48,148 bases of DNA from Branchiostoma floridae. Lineage: Eukaryota; Chordata; Leptocardii; Amphioxiformes; Branchiostomatidae. Position 1 is the first letter of the stretch; each line of letters starts with the position of its first letter. Positions 32,048 to 44,349 of this stretch are shown here, in pieces. A program made the translations under genes and the position numbers. The stretch is taken from the NCBI RefSeq assembly GCF_000003815.2, contig NC_049993.1, positions 1,212,448 through 1,260,595 on the forward strand, read 5' to 3'. Under the pieces are notes generated by a model that searched no databases, had not been told where the DNA came from, and saw only the letters and a list, made by a program, of their open reading frames with translations.

Positions 32048-32345
32048 CACAGTTTTGAACTTCGTAGAGCAATCATAAACATAAGAATCTGTAGTCACAA
32101 ACTAAATGTAGAAGCCGGAAGATATACTAAAATTCCCCGTGACCAGAGGTTTTGTCCATTCTGCCCAAATGAGATCGAAGACGAACGCCACTTTGACTTG
32201 TTATAGAGTTCACGACAAAAACGCACAAAGTTGTTCACTTCCGCTTGCTCTAAAGAATTTGCTTCTCTCTGTTCGTTAGATAAATTCAACTACGTTCTGG
32301 GAGGCAATAAAACTACGAATTCACAGACGGCGTTTTGGGTCATTC
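32048..32345 (+). pseudogene. LINE ORF2 C-terminal fragment with Cys-x2-Cys/His motif
   Basis: The plus frame reads ELRRAIINIRICSHKLNVEA, then FCPFCPNEIEDERHF. This is the C-x2-C-x8-H motif ending many non-LTR ORF2 proteins. A TAG follows at about 32203. The continuation (FTSACSKEFASLCSLDKFNY) is in a shifted frame. Truncated on the 5' side right after the family C MITE. Confidence 0.8.
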
Positions 32346-33012
32346 CTTCTCGTGTTAACATGGTAAGGGGATATAAGGTCCTTTTGGAATTCCCATCCGA
32401 ATGTGGCACGAGTTTTTGAAATACTCCATTCCGGCTGGTTCTGCTTGTTTGTCAGATTCCTGCTAATTTGGTTTCAGTGTGAAGGCCCTATGACTGTGTA
32501 CAAGTAAGCAAATATATCCACAAATGCTTATACCGTAGAACCAATAGTGTAAATGACATGCTAGATATACGAGTACCTGTAGAAATCCATATATGTCTGT
32601 TTACTGTAAGTAGTTGTAATACATGTAAACCTTACGAAAGTCGCTGTACTTTTGTCGTGTCAAGAAAAATTTCAATGTTTTCGCCGAAGAAGAAAACATA
32701 TTGTTTATTTTCTGGTGCATTCTTTATCTTTCTTCCACCTAGCAGAGAAGTTTACGGGAAAGGCACTGCCAGTGCTGTCTGCCTGGACTGGCTATCAGAT
32801 ACTCCCATTTAATTTACTTTACTAGCACACACTAGATCAAGTTCACACGTCTTTGGGGTAAGCCTTATGGTATAGCATAATGCGAGTAGCTTGACACAAG
32901 GCTAAAAATTCTGCATTTTTGTAAAACCTTGCCTTTCTAGTTGAATACTGAGCTTGTTACATCATCCAGACTGAATCAAGAAATAAATCTGTTGGATACA
33001 TGTCATGATGAT
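32346..33012. other. No gene seen
   Basis: AT-rich spacer with one unrecognised 84-codon frame (32558-32812). Confidence 0.4.
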
Positions 33013-33215
33013 ACACCTGAGTCACTCCGTGTTCGTAGAGAGCCACACCTGAGTCACTACACACCTGAGTCACTCCGTGTTCGTAGAGAGCCACACCTGA
33101 GTCACTACACACCTGAGTCACCCCGTGTTCGTAGAGAGCCACACCTGAGTCACTACACACCTGAGTCACTCCGTGTTCGTAGAGAGCCACACCTGAGTCA
33201 CTACACACCTGAGTC
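33013..33215. repeat. 48-bp minisatellite, about 4 copies
   Basis: CACCTGAGTCACTCCGTGTT starts units near 33014, 33062, 33110 and 33158 (exact 48-bp period). The period is a multiple of three, so long repetitive frames arise on both strands. Confidence 0.97.
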
Positions 33216-33304
33216 GTGACCTTTTCCTTTCATAATTTTTTTTGACCAGCCTCTCTTTTGTGGGAAGGCCGGTCTAAAAAAATTATTGAAGGAAAAGGTC
33301 ACGA
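33214..33304. repeat. 34-bp inverted repeat with 23-bp loop
   Basis: Arms 33214-33247 (TCGTGACCTTTTCCTT...) and 33271-33304 (...AAGGAAAAGGTCACGA) match at 31 of 34 positions. A foldback element or MITE abutting the 48-bp minisatellite. Confidence 0.85.
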
Positions 33305-33576
33305 TTTTCCCCACCAACCTCTGCTTGGAGAGTATATAAGCTCTACTCTGCTTCGACCGGTAAGCCCCAAAACGTGTGAATTTCAGATCATCTAATCTTT
33401 TATTTTCTAATAGGTCCAACATCCTGTCCACCGGTTTTTTTCAGGTCCGGTTTTTCCGGACCGGTCCAATTAGAGAAACCGGTTTTTGTACAGGTAATAA
33501 CTATCATTGACTTTGAGCACTATTTCAACACACTAACACATATGCAAATACATACAGACACAAACATGAACACTCA
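33305..33576. other. Spacer with short GC-rich hairpin
   Basis: GGTCCGG-TTTTT-CCGGACC at 33444-33462 forms a 7-bp stem with a T5 loop. A TATATAAG string lies at about 33332 without other promoter evidence. Confidence 0.4.
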
Positions 33577-34655
33577 CATACTCTACATATCTAGCTTTGA
33601 TGCTAATCATCACACCTGTCAGATATGTAACCATGTATATACCTGTCCTTGGTACTGAACACTCTCCACACACACCTAGCTTTTAGGCCACACCAATTTA
33701 ATTTCTTGGTTCACGGATTCGCTCGCTCCTATTTTTTGGAAAAAAAAATAAAAATAAAAATTACCACTCAGCAAATTTTCACCATTAATGAAACCATTCA
33801 CCAACTTTCTGGTGTAGTAAATTGGCCTTTATATTATAAGCTCCTTAAAGTGTGGGTACAGGTGTTGTTACTGTACAGTAATAGTGTTTTCATACTTTTT
33901 TCAAGCTGAAAACTTTTTATTCTTTATGTATTGGATTAGCCCTTACCTTTACCCCAACCATTTTACAATTTTTGTTTTTATTTTTATTTCGCCCTCTCGC
34001 TCCATATTTTTTATGAAAAAATCCGTGAACCAAGACATTAAATTGGTGTGGCCTTATGTATTTACACCTGTCAGATATGTAAGCATACCTCTCCTTGGTG
34101 CTGAACACTATCCACACACAACACATCAAGCTTTGATGTATTTACACCTGTCAGACATGTAACCATACCTCTCCTTGGTGCTGAACACTATCCACACACA
34201 ACATATGTCATTGATACTAAACATCACACCTGTCAGACATGTAACCATACCTCTCCTTGGTGCTGAACACTCTCCACACACAACATACCTGTCATTGATA
34301 CTAAACATCACACCTGTCACACATGTAACCATACCTCTCCTTGGTGCTGAACACTATCCACACACAACACATCTGTCATTGATACTTAACATCACACCTG
34401 ACAGACATGTAACCATACCTCTCCTTGGTGCTGAACACTATCCACACACAACACATCTGTCATTGATACTAAACATCACACCTGTCAGACATGTAACCAT
34501 ACCTCTCCTTGGTGCTGAACACTCTCCACACACAACACATCTGTCATTGATACTAAACATCACACCTGACAGACATGTAACCATACCTCTCCTTGGTGCT
34601 GAACACTATCCACACACAACATATCTGTCATTGATACCAAACACCACACCTTTCA
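33577..34655. repeat. 84-bp minisatellite, about 8 copies, interrupted
   Basis: ACCTCTCCTTGGTGCTGAAC recurs at 34087, 34167, 34249, 34333, 34417, 34501 and 34585 (periods 80 to 84). A diverged first unit lies at about 33580-33680. The TIR element at 33684-34056 separates the first unit from the rest. Because 84 is divisible by three, a 297-codon frame with a 28-residue period crosses it; I consider that frame an artefact. Confidence 0.95.
33684..34056. mobile_element. TIR element inserted in the 84-bp minisatellite, TA target
   Basis: Left end TTAGGCCACACCAATTTAAT and right end ATTAAATTGGTGTGGCCTTA are inverted. Pairing continues through TTGGTTCACGGAT and AT-rich arms (AAATAAAAATAAAAATT against AATTTTTGTTTTTATTTTTA) for about 90 bp. 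Flanks read AGCTTT-TA and TA-TGTATTTACACC; an uninterrupted neighbour unit (near 34130) reads AGCTTTGATGTATTTACACC. This fits insertion at a TA dinucleotide, as in Tc1/mariner-type elements. No transposase. Confidence 0.88.
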
Positions 34656-34775
34656 AACACATGGCATGTAGGCAATACTGGTTTTATTGCATGGATGATA
34701 TCATTGGGCACCACAACATTGATGCGTGCATGCAAAAAAGTTGGGCCAAAAATTCCTTTGCTATTTCACACTTCA

Positions 34776-35033
34776 CATCAGACCACACTTCACATTCACA
34801 ACAGACCACACTTCACAAGACCACACTCCACAACAGACCACACTCCACAACAGACTACATTCCACAACAGACCACACTTCACAACAGACCACATCCCACA
34901 ACAGACCACACTTCACAAGACCACACTCCACAACAGACCACACTCCGCAACAGACCACACTTCACAACAGACCACACTCCGCAACAGACCACACTTCACA
35001 TTCACACTTCACAACAAACCAAAAAGATTCACA
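34776..35033. repeat. 17-bp minisatellite
   Basis: Units of ACCACACTTCACAACAG or ACCACACTCCACAACAG repeat for about 250 bp, with some shortened units. Stop-free in several frames, so overlapping 129- to 297-codon frames cross it without coding meaning. Confidence 0.95.
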
Positions 35034-35076
35034 ATTCACAACTTTGTTCCAGATTTTATTTGTGTTAACTTTGCAG

Positions 35077-35634
35077 TCTTTTAACAGAAAAGACCATGTT
35101 TGTGCCATGGTACATCACACTAAGAAACTTGCATGACCACAGATTCAGATCCTTGTGAAAAATATTTACACATTATATACTTAAACTTCTGTTCCGATAC
35201 AGCTATATTCTTGTCATAATAGAACTTAATGTCAAAACAATAACCATGCATTTGGTTTTAGAATTACTTGTGCATATAGATATATCTGCTGTAAGGTATT
35301 AGATACATATACATTGTACATCTACAAAAATGAAAAGTAGCGCTGATATCGGTATCTTTTAACAGAAAAGACCATGTTTGTGCCATGGTACATCACACTA
35401 AGAAACTTGCATGACCACAGATTCAGATCCTTGTGAAAAATATTTACACCCATTATATACTTCAACTTCTGTTCTGATACAGCTATATTCTTGTCATAAT
35501 AGAACTTAATGTCAAAACAATAACCATGCATTTGGTTTTAGAATTACTTGTGCATATAGATATATCTGCTGTAAGGTATTAGATACATATACATTGTACA
35601 TCTACAAAAATGAAAAGTAGCACTGATATCGGTA
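35077..35634. repeat. 278-bp tandem duplication
   Basis: TCTTTTAACAGAAAAGACCA begins copies at 35077 and 35355. The two copies differ by only a handful of positions (ACATTATA against ACCCATTATA, TTCCGAT against TTCTGAT, GCGCTG against GCACTG), so they are about 98% identical by eye. Confidence 0.97.
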
Positions 35635-36921
35635 AGCTTATAATGTACATCTACATGTAAAGGATTACACCATTCACTGTTATGTACCAATACATCATTA
35701 ACAGTGGCTTGCTTTAGAGATCTTCACTTTGAAATTGTAACTAAGTCTCTACTTTTGAAGATGTATCTGAACATCTGAACTGAACATAACAATAGCTAAA
35801 CTTCTGTCTCTTTGATACATGTATCATACATGTGTTGGGAATTGTTACAACAAATCTATCTCAATCTTGTATCGAAAGCTTAGCATATAAAGAATGGGTA
35901 ATAGAATAATTGAAATCATGATTGTTCTTTTTTTGTCAATGAACCATATAATGATTTTGCCATACAATACAACAGCAAAGAATGGCAGAGTACAAATTAT
36001 ATATTTACATATGATATATAGCTGATATGAATTTTTTTGGGCCAGGGACTCATGCATCATGATTATACATAATCATCGCAAAGTACAATACATAGCTAAG
36101 GTTATATGTTTTTTTTTTGGTCAAAGACTTGTGTATCATAATTATCACATACAATAAAGCTGAAAAAACATGATACAATAATTTGTATGTTTGGGGAACA
36201 TGGCAACAGGTAATATGATATGATGCGAGATATATACCAGTTTAGAGTCATATTTATTACAAGGATAAAACAAGTGCAAAAATAGCATTTTTGGTTCCTA
36301 ACTTTTGGGGTTTTTTTTTTTGCTGTATTGCAAAATTTCTGCAACACAGTACTGGGTTTTGAAACATAAGAACATGTCTAATGACACAATGTCTACAAAG
36401 TAAGCTAGTATGAAAGGTTGTAAAAATAGTAATAACATTTAGCAATTTTTAAATCATTCCTTTTAGGATGACAAATCCAGAGGACAATAGTGTGCACATG
36501 TGCCTTGCGTGCATGTATACAAACACACGCACAAATAAAAAAAGGGTCACAAATAATATAATATAAATATATATATATATATAGGTGTACCTGATCCCTG
36601 AAACACACTGGAGATGCAAGAAATTGCCTCATTAGCATAATATTAATGTTGCACACAGTAAATGATGTGCCAAACTCCTATCTAAGGTGTGGGGTTAGCA
36701 GTTAAAGTTTTACCGATCAATGATTTGGTGGTGGGGGGTGGATGTTTGGAAGGAGCGTGTATAATCGAAACATGATATTGTTCATCTGACCTTTTCTGGG
36801 AAGTATTTCGTGGTTATAATCCTTGGCATGGCCCATGACATTCTACACCATCTTAACTTGACCTTTTGTCACGGTCGTCAATGTCATTCTTCAGGGGCTC
36901 ATACACGTACAAAAGCATACA
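35635..36921. other. AT-rich spacer with minor repeats
   Basis: 36028-36170 holds two related stretches (GACTCATGCATCATGATTAT and GACTTGTGTATCATAATTAT), about 85 bp apart. (TA)n lies at about 36561-36583. No gene recognised. Confidence 0.45.
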
Positions 36922-38155
36922 TGGGGCACTATGAGATAGCGCCAAACAAGGTCCTGGAGTAACTCATGGCAGATAGCGACCAACAAGGTCCTGGAGTAAC
37001 TCATGGCGGATAGCGCCCCACTTGGTCCTGGAATAACTCATGGCAGATAGCGCCCAACAACGTCCTGGAGTGACTCATGGCAGATAGCGACCAACAAGTA
37101 AAACGGCGTACGTCATGGCGGATAGCGCCCAACTAGGTCCTGGAATAACTCATGGCAGATAGCGCCCAAATAGGTCCTGGAGTAACTCATGGCAGATAGC
37201 GCCCATCTAGGTCCTGGAGTAACTCATGGCAAATAGCGCCCCACCAGGTCCTGGGGTAACTCATGGCAGATAGCGCCCCACTAGGTCCTGGAGTAATGGC
37301 AAATAGCGCCCAACTAGGTCCTGGAATAACTCATGGCAGATAGCGACCCAACTAGGTCCTGGAATAACTCATGGCAGATAGCGCCCCACAAGGTCCTGGA
37401 GTAACTCATGGCAAATAGCGCCCAACTAGGTCCTGGAATAAGTAATGGCAGATAGCACCCCACTAGGTCCTGGAGTAATTCATGGCAGATAGCGCCCAAC
37501 TAGGTCCTGGAATAACTCATGGCAGATAGCGCCCAACTAGGTCCTGGAATAACTCATGGCAGAGTTAGAGCCCCACAAGGTCCTGGAGTAACTCATGGCA
37601 AATAGCGCCCAACTAGGTCCTGGAGTAACTCATGGCAGATAGCGCCCAACTAGGTCCTGGAATAACTCATGGCAGATAGCGCCCAACAAGGTGCTGGAAT
37701 AACTCATGGCAGATAGCGACCCACAAGGTCCTGGAATAACTCATGGCAGATAGTGACCCACTAGGTCCTGGGGTAACTCATGGCAAATAGCGCCCCACTA
37801 GGTCCTGGGGTAACTCATGGCAGATAGCGCCCCACTAGGTCCTGGAGTAATGGCAGATAGCGCCCAACTAGGTCCTGGAATAACTCATGGCAGATAGCGC
37901 CCAACTAGGTCCTGGAGTAACTCATGGCAGATAGCGCCCATCTAGGTCCTGGAGTAACTCATGGCAAATAGCGCCCCACCAGGTCCTGGGGTAACTCATG
38001 GCAGATAGCGCCCAACAAGGTCCTGGAGTAACTCATGGCAGATAGCGCCCCACTAGGTCCTGGGGTAACTCATGGCAGATAGCGCCCAACTAGGTCCTGG
38101 AATAACTCATGGCAGATAGCGCCCAACTAGGTCCTGGAGTAACTCATGACAGATA

Positions 38156-38255
38156 NNNNNNNNNNNNNNNNNNNNNNNNNNNNNNNNNNNNNNNNNNNNN
38201 NNNNNNNNNNNNNNNNNNNNNNNNNNNNNNNNNNNNNNNNNNNNNNNNNNNNNNN
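38156..38255. other. Assembly gap in satellite, exactly 100 N
   Basis: A round gap inside near-identical repeats. The real missing length is unknown. Confidence 1.
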
Positions 38256-39081
38256 CTCATGGCAGATAGCGCCCACTAGGTCCTGGAGTAATGGCAGATA
38301 GCGCCCAACTAGGTCCTGGAATAACTCATGGCAGATAGCGCCCCACTAGGTCCTGGAGTAACTCATGGCAGATAGCGCCCAACTAGGTCCTGGAATAACT
38401 CATGGCAGATAGCGCCCAACAAGGTGCTGGAATAACTCATGGCAGATAGCGACCCACAAGGTCCTGGAATAACTCATGGCAGATAGTGACCCACTAGGTC
38501 CTGGGGTAACTCATGGCAAATAGCGCCCCACTAGGTCCTGGGGTAACTCATGGCAGATAGCACCCCACTAGGTCCTGGAGTAATGGCAGATAGCGCCCAA
38601 CTAGGTCCTGGAATAACTCATGGCAGATAGCGCCCAACTAGGTCCTGGAGTAACTAATGGCAGATAGCGCCCAACTAGGTCCTGGAGTAACTCATGGCAG
38701 ATAGCGCCCCACTAGGTCCTGGGGTAACTCATGGCAGATAGCGCCCAACAAGGTCCTGGAGTAACTCATGGCAGATAGCGCCCCACTAGGTCCTGGGGTA
38801 ACTCATGGCAGATAGCGCCCAACTAGGTCCTGGAATAACTCATGGCAGATAGCGCCCAACTAGGTCCTGGAGTAACTCATGGCAGATAGCGACCAACAAG
38901 GTCCTGGAGTAACTCATGGCGGATAGCGCCCAACTAGGTCCTAGGGTAACTCAGCGCAGATAGCGCCCAACTAGGTCCTGGAGTAACTCATGGCAGATAG
39001 CGCCCAACTAGGTCCTGGAATAACTCATGGCAGATAGCGACCCACAAGGTCCTGGAATAACTCATGGCAGAGTGCCCCAAC

Positions 39082-39266
39082 NNNNNNNNNNNNNNNNNNN
39101 NNNNNNNNNNNNNNNNNNNNNNNNNNNNNNNNNNNNNNNNNNNNNNNNNNNNNNNNNNNNNNNNNNNNNNNNNNNNNNNNNNNNNNNNNNNNNNNNNNNN
39201 NNNNNNNNNNNNNNNNNNNNNNNNNNNNNNNNNNNNNNNNNNNNNNNNNNNNNNNNNNNNNNNNNN
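39082..39266. other. Assembly gap in satellite, 185 N
   Basis: The gap length is not round, so it may be an estimated size. Confidence 1.
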
Positions 39267-41831
39267 AGTCATGGCAGATAGCGCCCCACTAGGTCCTGGA
39301 GTAACTCATGGCAGATAGCGCCCAACTAGGTCCTGGAATAACTCATGGCAGATAGCGCCCAACTAGGTCCTGGAGTAACTCATGGCAGATAGCGACCAAC
39401 AAGGTCCTGGAGTAACTCATGGCGGATAGCGCCCAACTAGGTCCTGGGGTAACTCATGGCAGATAGCGCCCAACTAGGTCCTGGAATAACTCATGGCAGA
39501 TAGCGCCCAACTAGGTCCTGGAGTAACTCATGGCAGATAGCGACCAACAAGGTCCTGGAATAACTCATGGCAGATAGCGCCCAACTAGGTCCTGGAGTAA
39601 CTCATGGCAGATAGCGACCAACAAGGTCCTGGAGTAACTCATGGCGGATAGCGCCCAACTAGGTCCTGGAGTAACTCATGGCGGATAGCGCCCAACTAGG
39701 TCCTAGGGTAACTCAGCGCAGATAGCGCCCAACTAGGTCCTGGAGTAACTCATGGCAGATAGCGCCCAACTAGGTCCTGGAATAACTCATGGCAGATAGC
39801 GACCCACAAGGTCCTGGAATAACTCATGGCAGAGTGCCCCACAAGGTCCTGGAGTAACTCATGGCAAATAGCGCCCAACTAGGTCCTGGAATAACTCATG
39901 GCAGATAGCGCCCCACTAGGTCCTGGAGTAATGGCAGATAGAGCCCCACTAGGTCCTGGAGTAACTCATGGCAGATAGCGCCCAACTAGGTCCTGGAGTA
40001 ACTCATTGCAGATAGCGCCCAACTAGGTCCTGGAATAACTCATGGCAGATAGCGCCCAACAAGGTGCTGGAATAACTCATGGCAGATAGCGACCCACAAG
40101 GTCCTGGAATAACTCATGGCAGATAGTGACCCACTAGGTCCTGGGGTAACTCATGGCAAATAGCGCCCCACTAGGTCCTGGGGTAACTCATGGCAGATAG
40201 CGCCCCACTAGGTCCTGGAGTAATGGCAGATAGCGCCCAACTAGGTCCTGGAATAACTCATGGCAGATAGCGCCCAACTAGGTCCTGGAGTAACTCATGG
40301 CAGATAGCGCCCATCTAGGTCCTGGAGTAACTCATGGCAAATAGCGCCCCACCAGGTCCTGGGGTAACTCATGGCAGATAGCGCCCCACTAGGTCCTGGA
40401 GTAATGGCAAATAGCGCCCAACTAGGTCCTGGAATAACTCATGGCAGATAGCGACCCACAAGGTCCTGGAATAACTCATGGCAGAGCGCCCCACAAGGTC
40501 CTGGAGTAACTCATGGCAAATAGCGCCCAACTAGGTCCTGGAGTAATGGCAGATAGCACCCCACTAGGTCCTGGAGTAATGGCAGATAGCGCCCAACTAG
40601 GTCCTGGAGTAACTCATGGCAGATAGCGCCCAACTAGGTCCTGGAATAACTCATGGCAGAGTGCCCCACAAGGTCCTGGAGTAACTCATGGCAAATAGCG
40701 CCCAACTAGGTCCTGGAGTAATGGCAGATAGCGCCCCACTAGGTCCTGGAGTAATGGCAGATAGCGCCCAACTAGGTCCTGGAATAACTCATGGCAGATA
40801 GCGCCCAACTAGGTCCTGGAGTAATGGCAGATAGCGCCCCACTAGGTCCTGGAGTAACTCATGGCAGATAGCGCCCCACTAGGTCCTGGAGTAATGGCAG
40901 ATAGCGCCCAACTAGGTCCTGGAATAACTCATGGCAGATAGCGCCCCACTAGGTCCTGGAGTAACTCATGGCAGATAGCGCCCAACTAGGTCCTGGAATA
41001 ACTCATGGCAGATAGCGCCCAACAAGGTGCTGGAATAACTCATGGCAGATAGCGACCCACAAGGTCCTGGAATAACTCATGGCAGATAGTGACCCACTAG
41101 GTCCTGGGGTAACTCATGGCAAATAGCGCCCCACTAGGTCCTGGGGTAACTCATGGCAGATAGCACCCCACTAGGTCCTGGAGTAATGGCAGATAGCGCC
41201 CAACTAGGTCCTGGAATAACTCATGGCAGATAGCGCCCAACTAGGTCCTGGAGTAACTAATGGCAGATAGCGCCCAACTAGGTCCTGGAGTAACTCATGG
41301 CAGATAGCGCCCCACTAGGTCCTGGGGTAACTCATGGCAGATAGCGCCCAACTAGGTCCTGGGGTAACTCATGGCAGATAGCGGCCCACTAGGTCCCTGG
41401 GTAACTCATGGCAGATAGCGCCCAACAAGGTCCTGGAATAACTCATGGCAGATAGCGCCCAACTAGGTCCTGGAGTAACTCATGGCAGATAGCGACCAAC
41501 AAGGTCCTGGAGTAACTCATGGCGGATAGCGCCCAACTAGGTCCTGGAGTAACTCATGGCGGATAGCGCCCAACTAGGTCCTAGGGTAACTCAGCGCAGA
41601 TAGCGCCCAACTAGGTCCTGGAGTAACTCATGGCAGATAGCGCCCAACTAGGTCCTGGAATAACTCATGGCAGATAGCGACCCACAAGGTCCTGGAATAA
41701 CTCATGGCAGAGTGCCCCACAAGGTCCTGGAGTAACTCATGGCAAATAGCGCCCAACTAGGTGCTGGAATAACTCATGGCAGATAGCGCCCCACTAGGTC
41801 CTGGAGTAATGACAGATAGCGCCCCACTAGG

Positions 41832-42105
41832 NNNNNNNNNNNNNNNNNNNNNNNNNNNNNNNNNNNNNNNNNNNNNNNNNNNNNNNNNNNNNNNNNNNNN
41901 NNNNNNNNNNNNNNNNNNNNNNNNNNNNNNNNNNNNNNNNNNNNNNNNNNNNNNNNNNNNNNNNNNNNNNNNNNNNNNNNNNNNNNNNNNNNNNNNNNNN
42001 NNNNNNNNNNNNNNNNNNNNNNNNNNNNNNNNNNNNNNNNNNNNNNNNNNNNNNNNNNNNNNNNNNNNNNNNNNNNNNNNNNNNNNNNNNNNNNNNNNNN
42101 NNNNN
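41832..42105. other. Assembly gap in satellite, 274 N
   Basis: The gap length is not round, so it may be an estimated size. Confidence 1.
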
Positions 42106-42716
42106 GGCAGATAGCGCCCAACTAGGTCCTGGAGTAACTCATGGCAGATAGCGACCAACAAGGTCCTGGAGTAACTCATGGCGGATAGCGCCCAACTAGG
42201 TCCTAGGGTAACTCAGCGCAGATAGCGCCCAACTAGGTCCTGGAGTAACTCATGGCAGATAGCGCCCAACTAGGTCCTGGAATAACTCATGGCAGATAGC
42301 GCCCCACTAGGTCCTGGGGTAACTCATGGCAGATAGCGCCCCACTAGGTCCTGGGGTAACTCATGGCAGATAGCGCCCCACTAGGTCCTGGGGTAACTCA
42401 TGGCAGATAGCGCCCCACTAGGTCCTGGGGTAACTCATGGCAGATAGCGCCCCACTAGGTCCTGGGGTAACTCATGGCAGATAGCGCCCAACTAGGTCCT
42501 GGAGTAATGGCAGATAGCGCCCCACTAGGTCCTGGAGTAACTCATGGCAGATAGCGCCCCACTAGGTCCTGGGGTAACTCATGGCAGATAGCGCCCCACT
42601 AGGTCCTGGGGTAACTCATGGCAGATAGCGCCCCACTAGGTCCTGGAGTAACTCATGGCAGATAGCGCCCAACTAGGTCCTGGGGTAACTCATGGCAGAT
42701 AGCGCCCAACTAGGTC

Positions 42717-42822
42717 GGGCCATGGGGCGCTATCTACCATGAGTTACTCCAAAAATGTTTAATATATAGTCATTGTCACTTGTCACAGTCACGTCATGTC
42801 ACAAGTAACTGTCACTTGTCAC
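42717..42822. repeat. Inverted-monomer cassette 1 in the satellite
   Basis: A 106-bp insert. It starts GGGCCATGGGGCGCTATCTA and contains a satellite monomer in reverse orientation (CTATCTACCATGAGTTACTC). A unique AT-rich segment (AAAAATGTTTAATATATAGT) and a TGTCAC-rich segment with TCACGTCATG follow. The preceding direct monomer can pair with the inverted one to form a stem of about 26 bp. Confidence 0.95.
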
Positions 42823-43988
42823 CTGGAGTAATGGCAGATAGCGCCCCACTAGGTCCTGGGGTAACTCATGGCAGATAGCGCCCAACTAGGTCCTGGGGTA
42901 ACTCATGGCAGATAGCGCCCCACTAGGTCCTGGGGTAACTCATGGCAGATAGCACCCCACTAGGTCCTGGAGTAATGGCAGGTAGCGCCCAACTAGGTCC
43001 TGGAATAACTCATGGCAGATAGCGCCCAACTAGGTCCTGGAGTAACTAATGGCAGATAGCGCCCAACTAGGTCCTGGAGTAACTCATGGCAGATAGCGCC
43101 CCACTAGGTCCTGGGGTAACTCATGGCAGATAGCGCCCAACAAGGTCCTGGAGTAACTCATGGCAGATAGCGCCCCACTAGGTCCTGGGGTAACTCATGG
43201 CAGATAGCGCCCAACTAGGTCCTGGAATAACTCATGGCAGATAGCGCCCAACTAGGTCCTGGAGTAACTCATGGCAGATAGCGACCAACAAGGTCCTGGA
43301 GTAACTCATGGCGGATAGCGCCCAACTAGGTCCTAGGGTAACTCAGCGCAGATAGCGCCCAACTAGGTCCTGGAGTAACTCATGGCAGATAGCGCCCAAC
43401 TAGGTCCTGGAATAACTCATGGCAGATAGCGACCCACAAGGTCCTGGAATAACTCATGGCAGAGTGCCCCACAAGGTCCTGGAGTAACTCATGGCAAATA
43501 GCGCCCAACTAGGTCCTGGAATAACTCATGGCAGATAGCGCCCCACTAGGTCCTGGAGTAATGGCAGATAGCGCCCCACTAGGTCCTGGAGTAACTCATG
43601 GCAGATAGCGCCCCACTAGGTCCTGGAGTAATGGCAGATAGAGCCCCACTAGGTCCTGGAGTAACTCATGGCAGATAGCGCCCAACTAGGTCCTGGAGTA
43701 ACTCATTGCAGATAGCGCCCAACTAGGTCCTGGAATAACTCATGGCAGATAGCGCCCAACAAGGTGCTGGAATAACTCATGGCAGATAGCGACCCACAAG
43801 GTCCTGGAATAACTCATGGCAGATAGTGACCCACTAGGTCCTGGGGTAACTCATGGCAGATAGCGCCCCACTAGGTCCTGGGGTAACTCATGGCAGATAG
43901 CGCCCCACTAGGTCCTGGGGTAACTCATGGCAGATAGCGCCCAACTAGGTCCTGGGGTAACTCATGGCAGATAGCGCCCAATTAGGTC

Positions 43989-44094
43989 GGGCCATGGGGC
44001 GCTATCTACCATGAGTTACTCCAAAAATGTTCAATATATAGTCATTGTCACTTGTCACAGTCACGTCATGTCACAAGTAACTGTCACTTGTCAC
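43989..44094. repeat. Inverted-monomer cassette 2
   Basis: Same 106-bp structure as at 42717, with a single visible change (TTCAATATATAG for TTTAATATATAG). Confidence 0.95.
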
Positions 44095-44349
44095 CTGGAG
44101 TAATGGCAGATAGCGCCCCACTAGGTCCTGGGGTAACTCATGGCAGATAGCGCCCAACTAGGTCGTGGGGTAACTCATGGCAGATAGCGCCCCACTAGGT
44201 CGTGGAGTAACTCATGGCAGATAGCGCCCAACTAGGTCCTGGAATAACTAATGGCAGATAGTGCCCAACTAGGTCCTGGAGTAACTCATGGCAGATAGCG
44301 CCCAACTAGGTCCTGGGGTAACTCATGGCAGATAGCGCCCAACTAGGTC

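Noticed and set aside
33330-33345. TATATAAG as a core promoter
   Set aside because: No downstream gene, initiator evidence or conserved context. TATA-like strings are frequent in this AT-rich DNA.
34175-35068. 297-codon open frame on the plus strand, the longest in the window
   Set aside because: It is produced by the 84-bp minisatellite (28-residue period) followed by the 17-bp minisatellite. Composition and period follow the DNA repeat, and no domain is present.
38988-42179. Open frames spanning N runs in the satellite
   Set aside because: They are open only because N positions were read as unknown residues.
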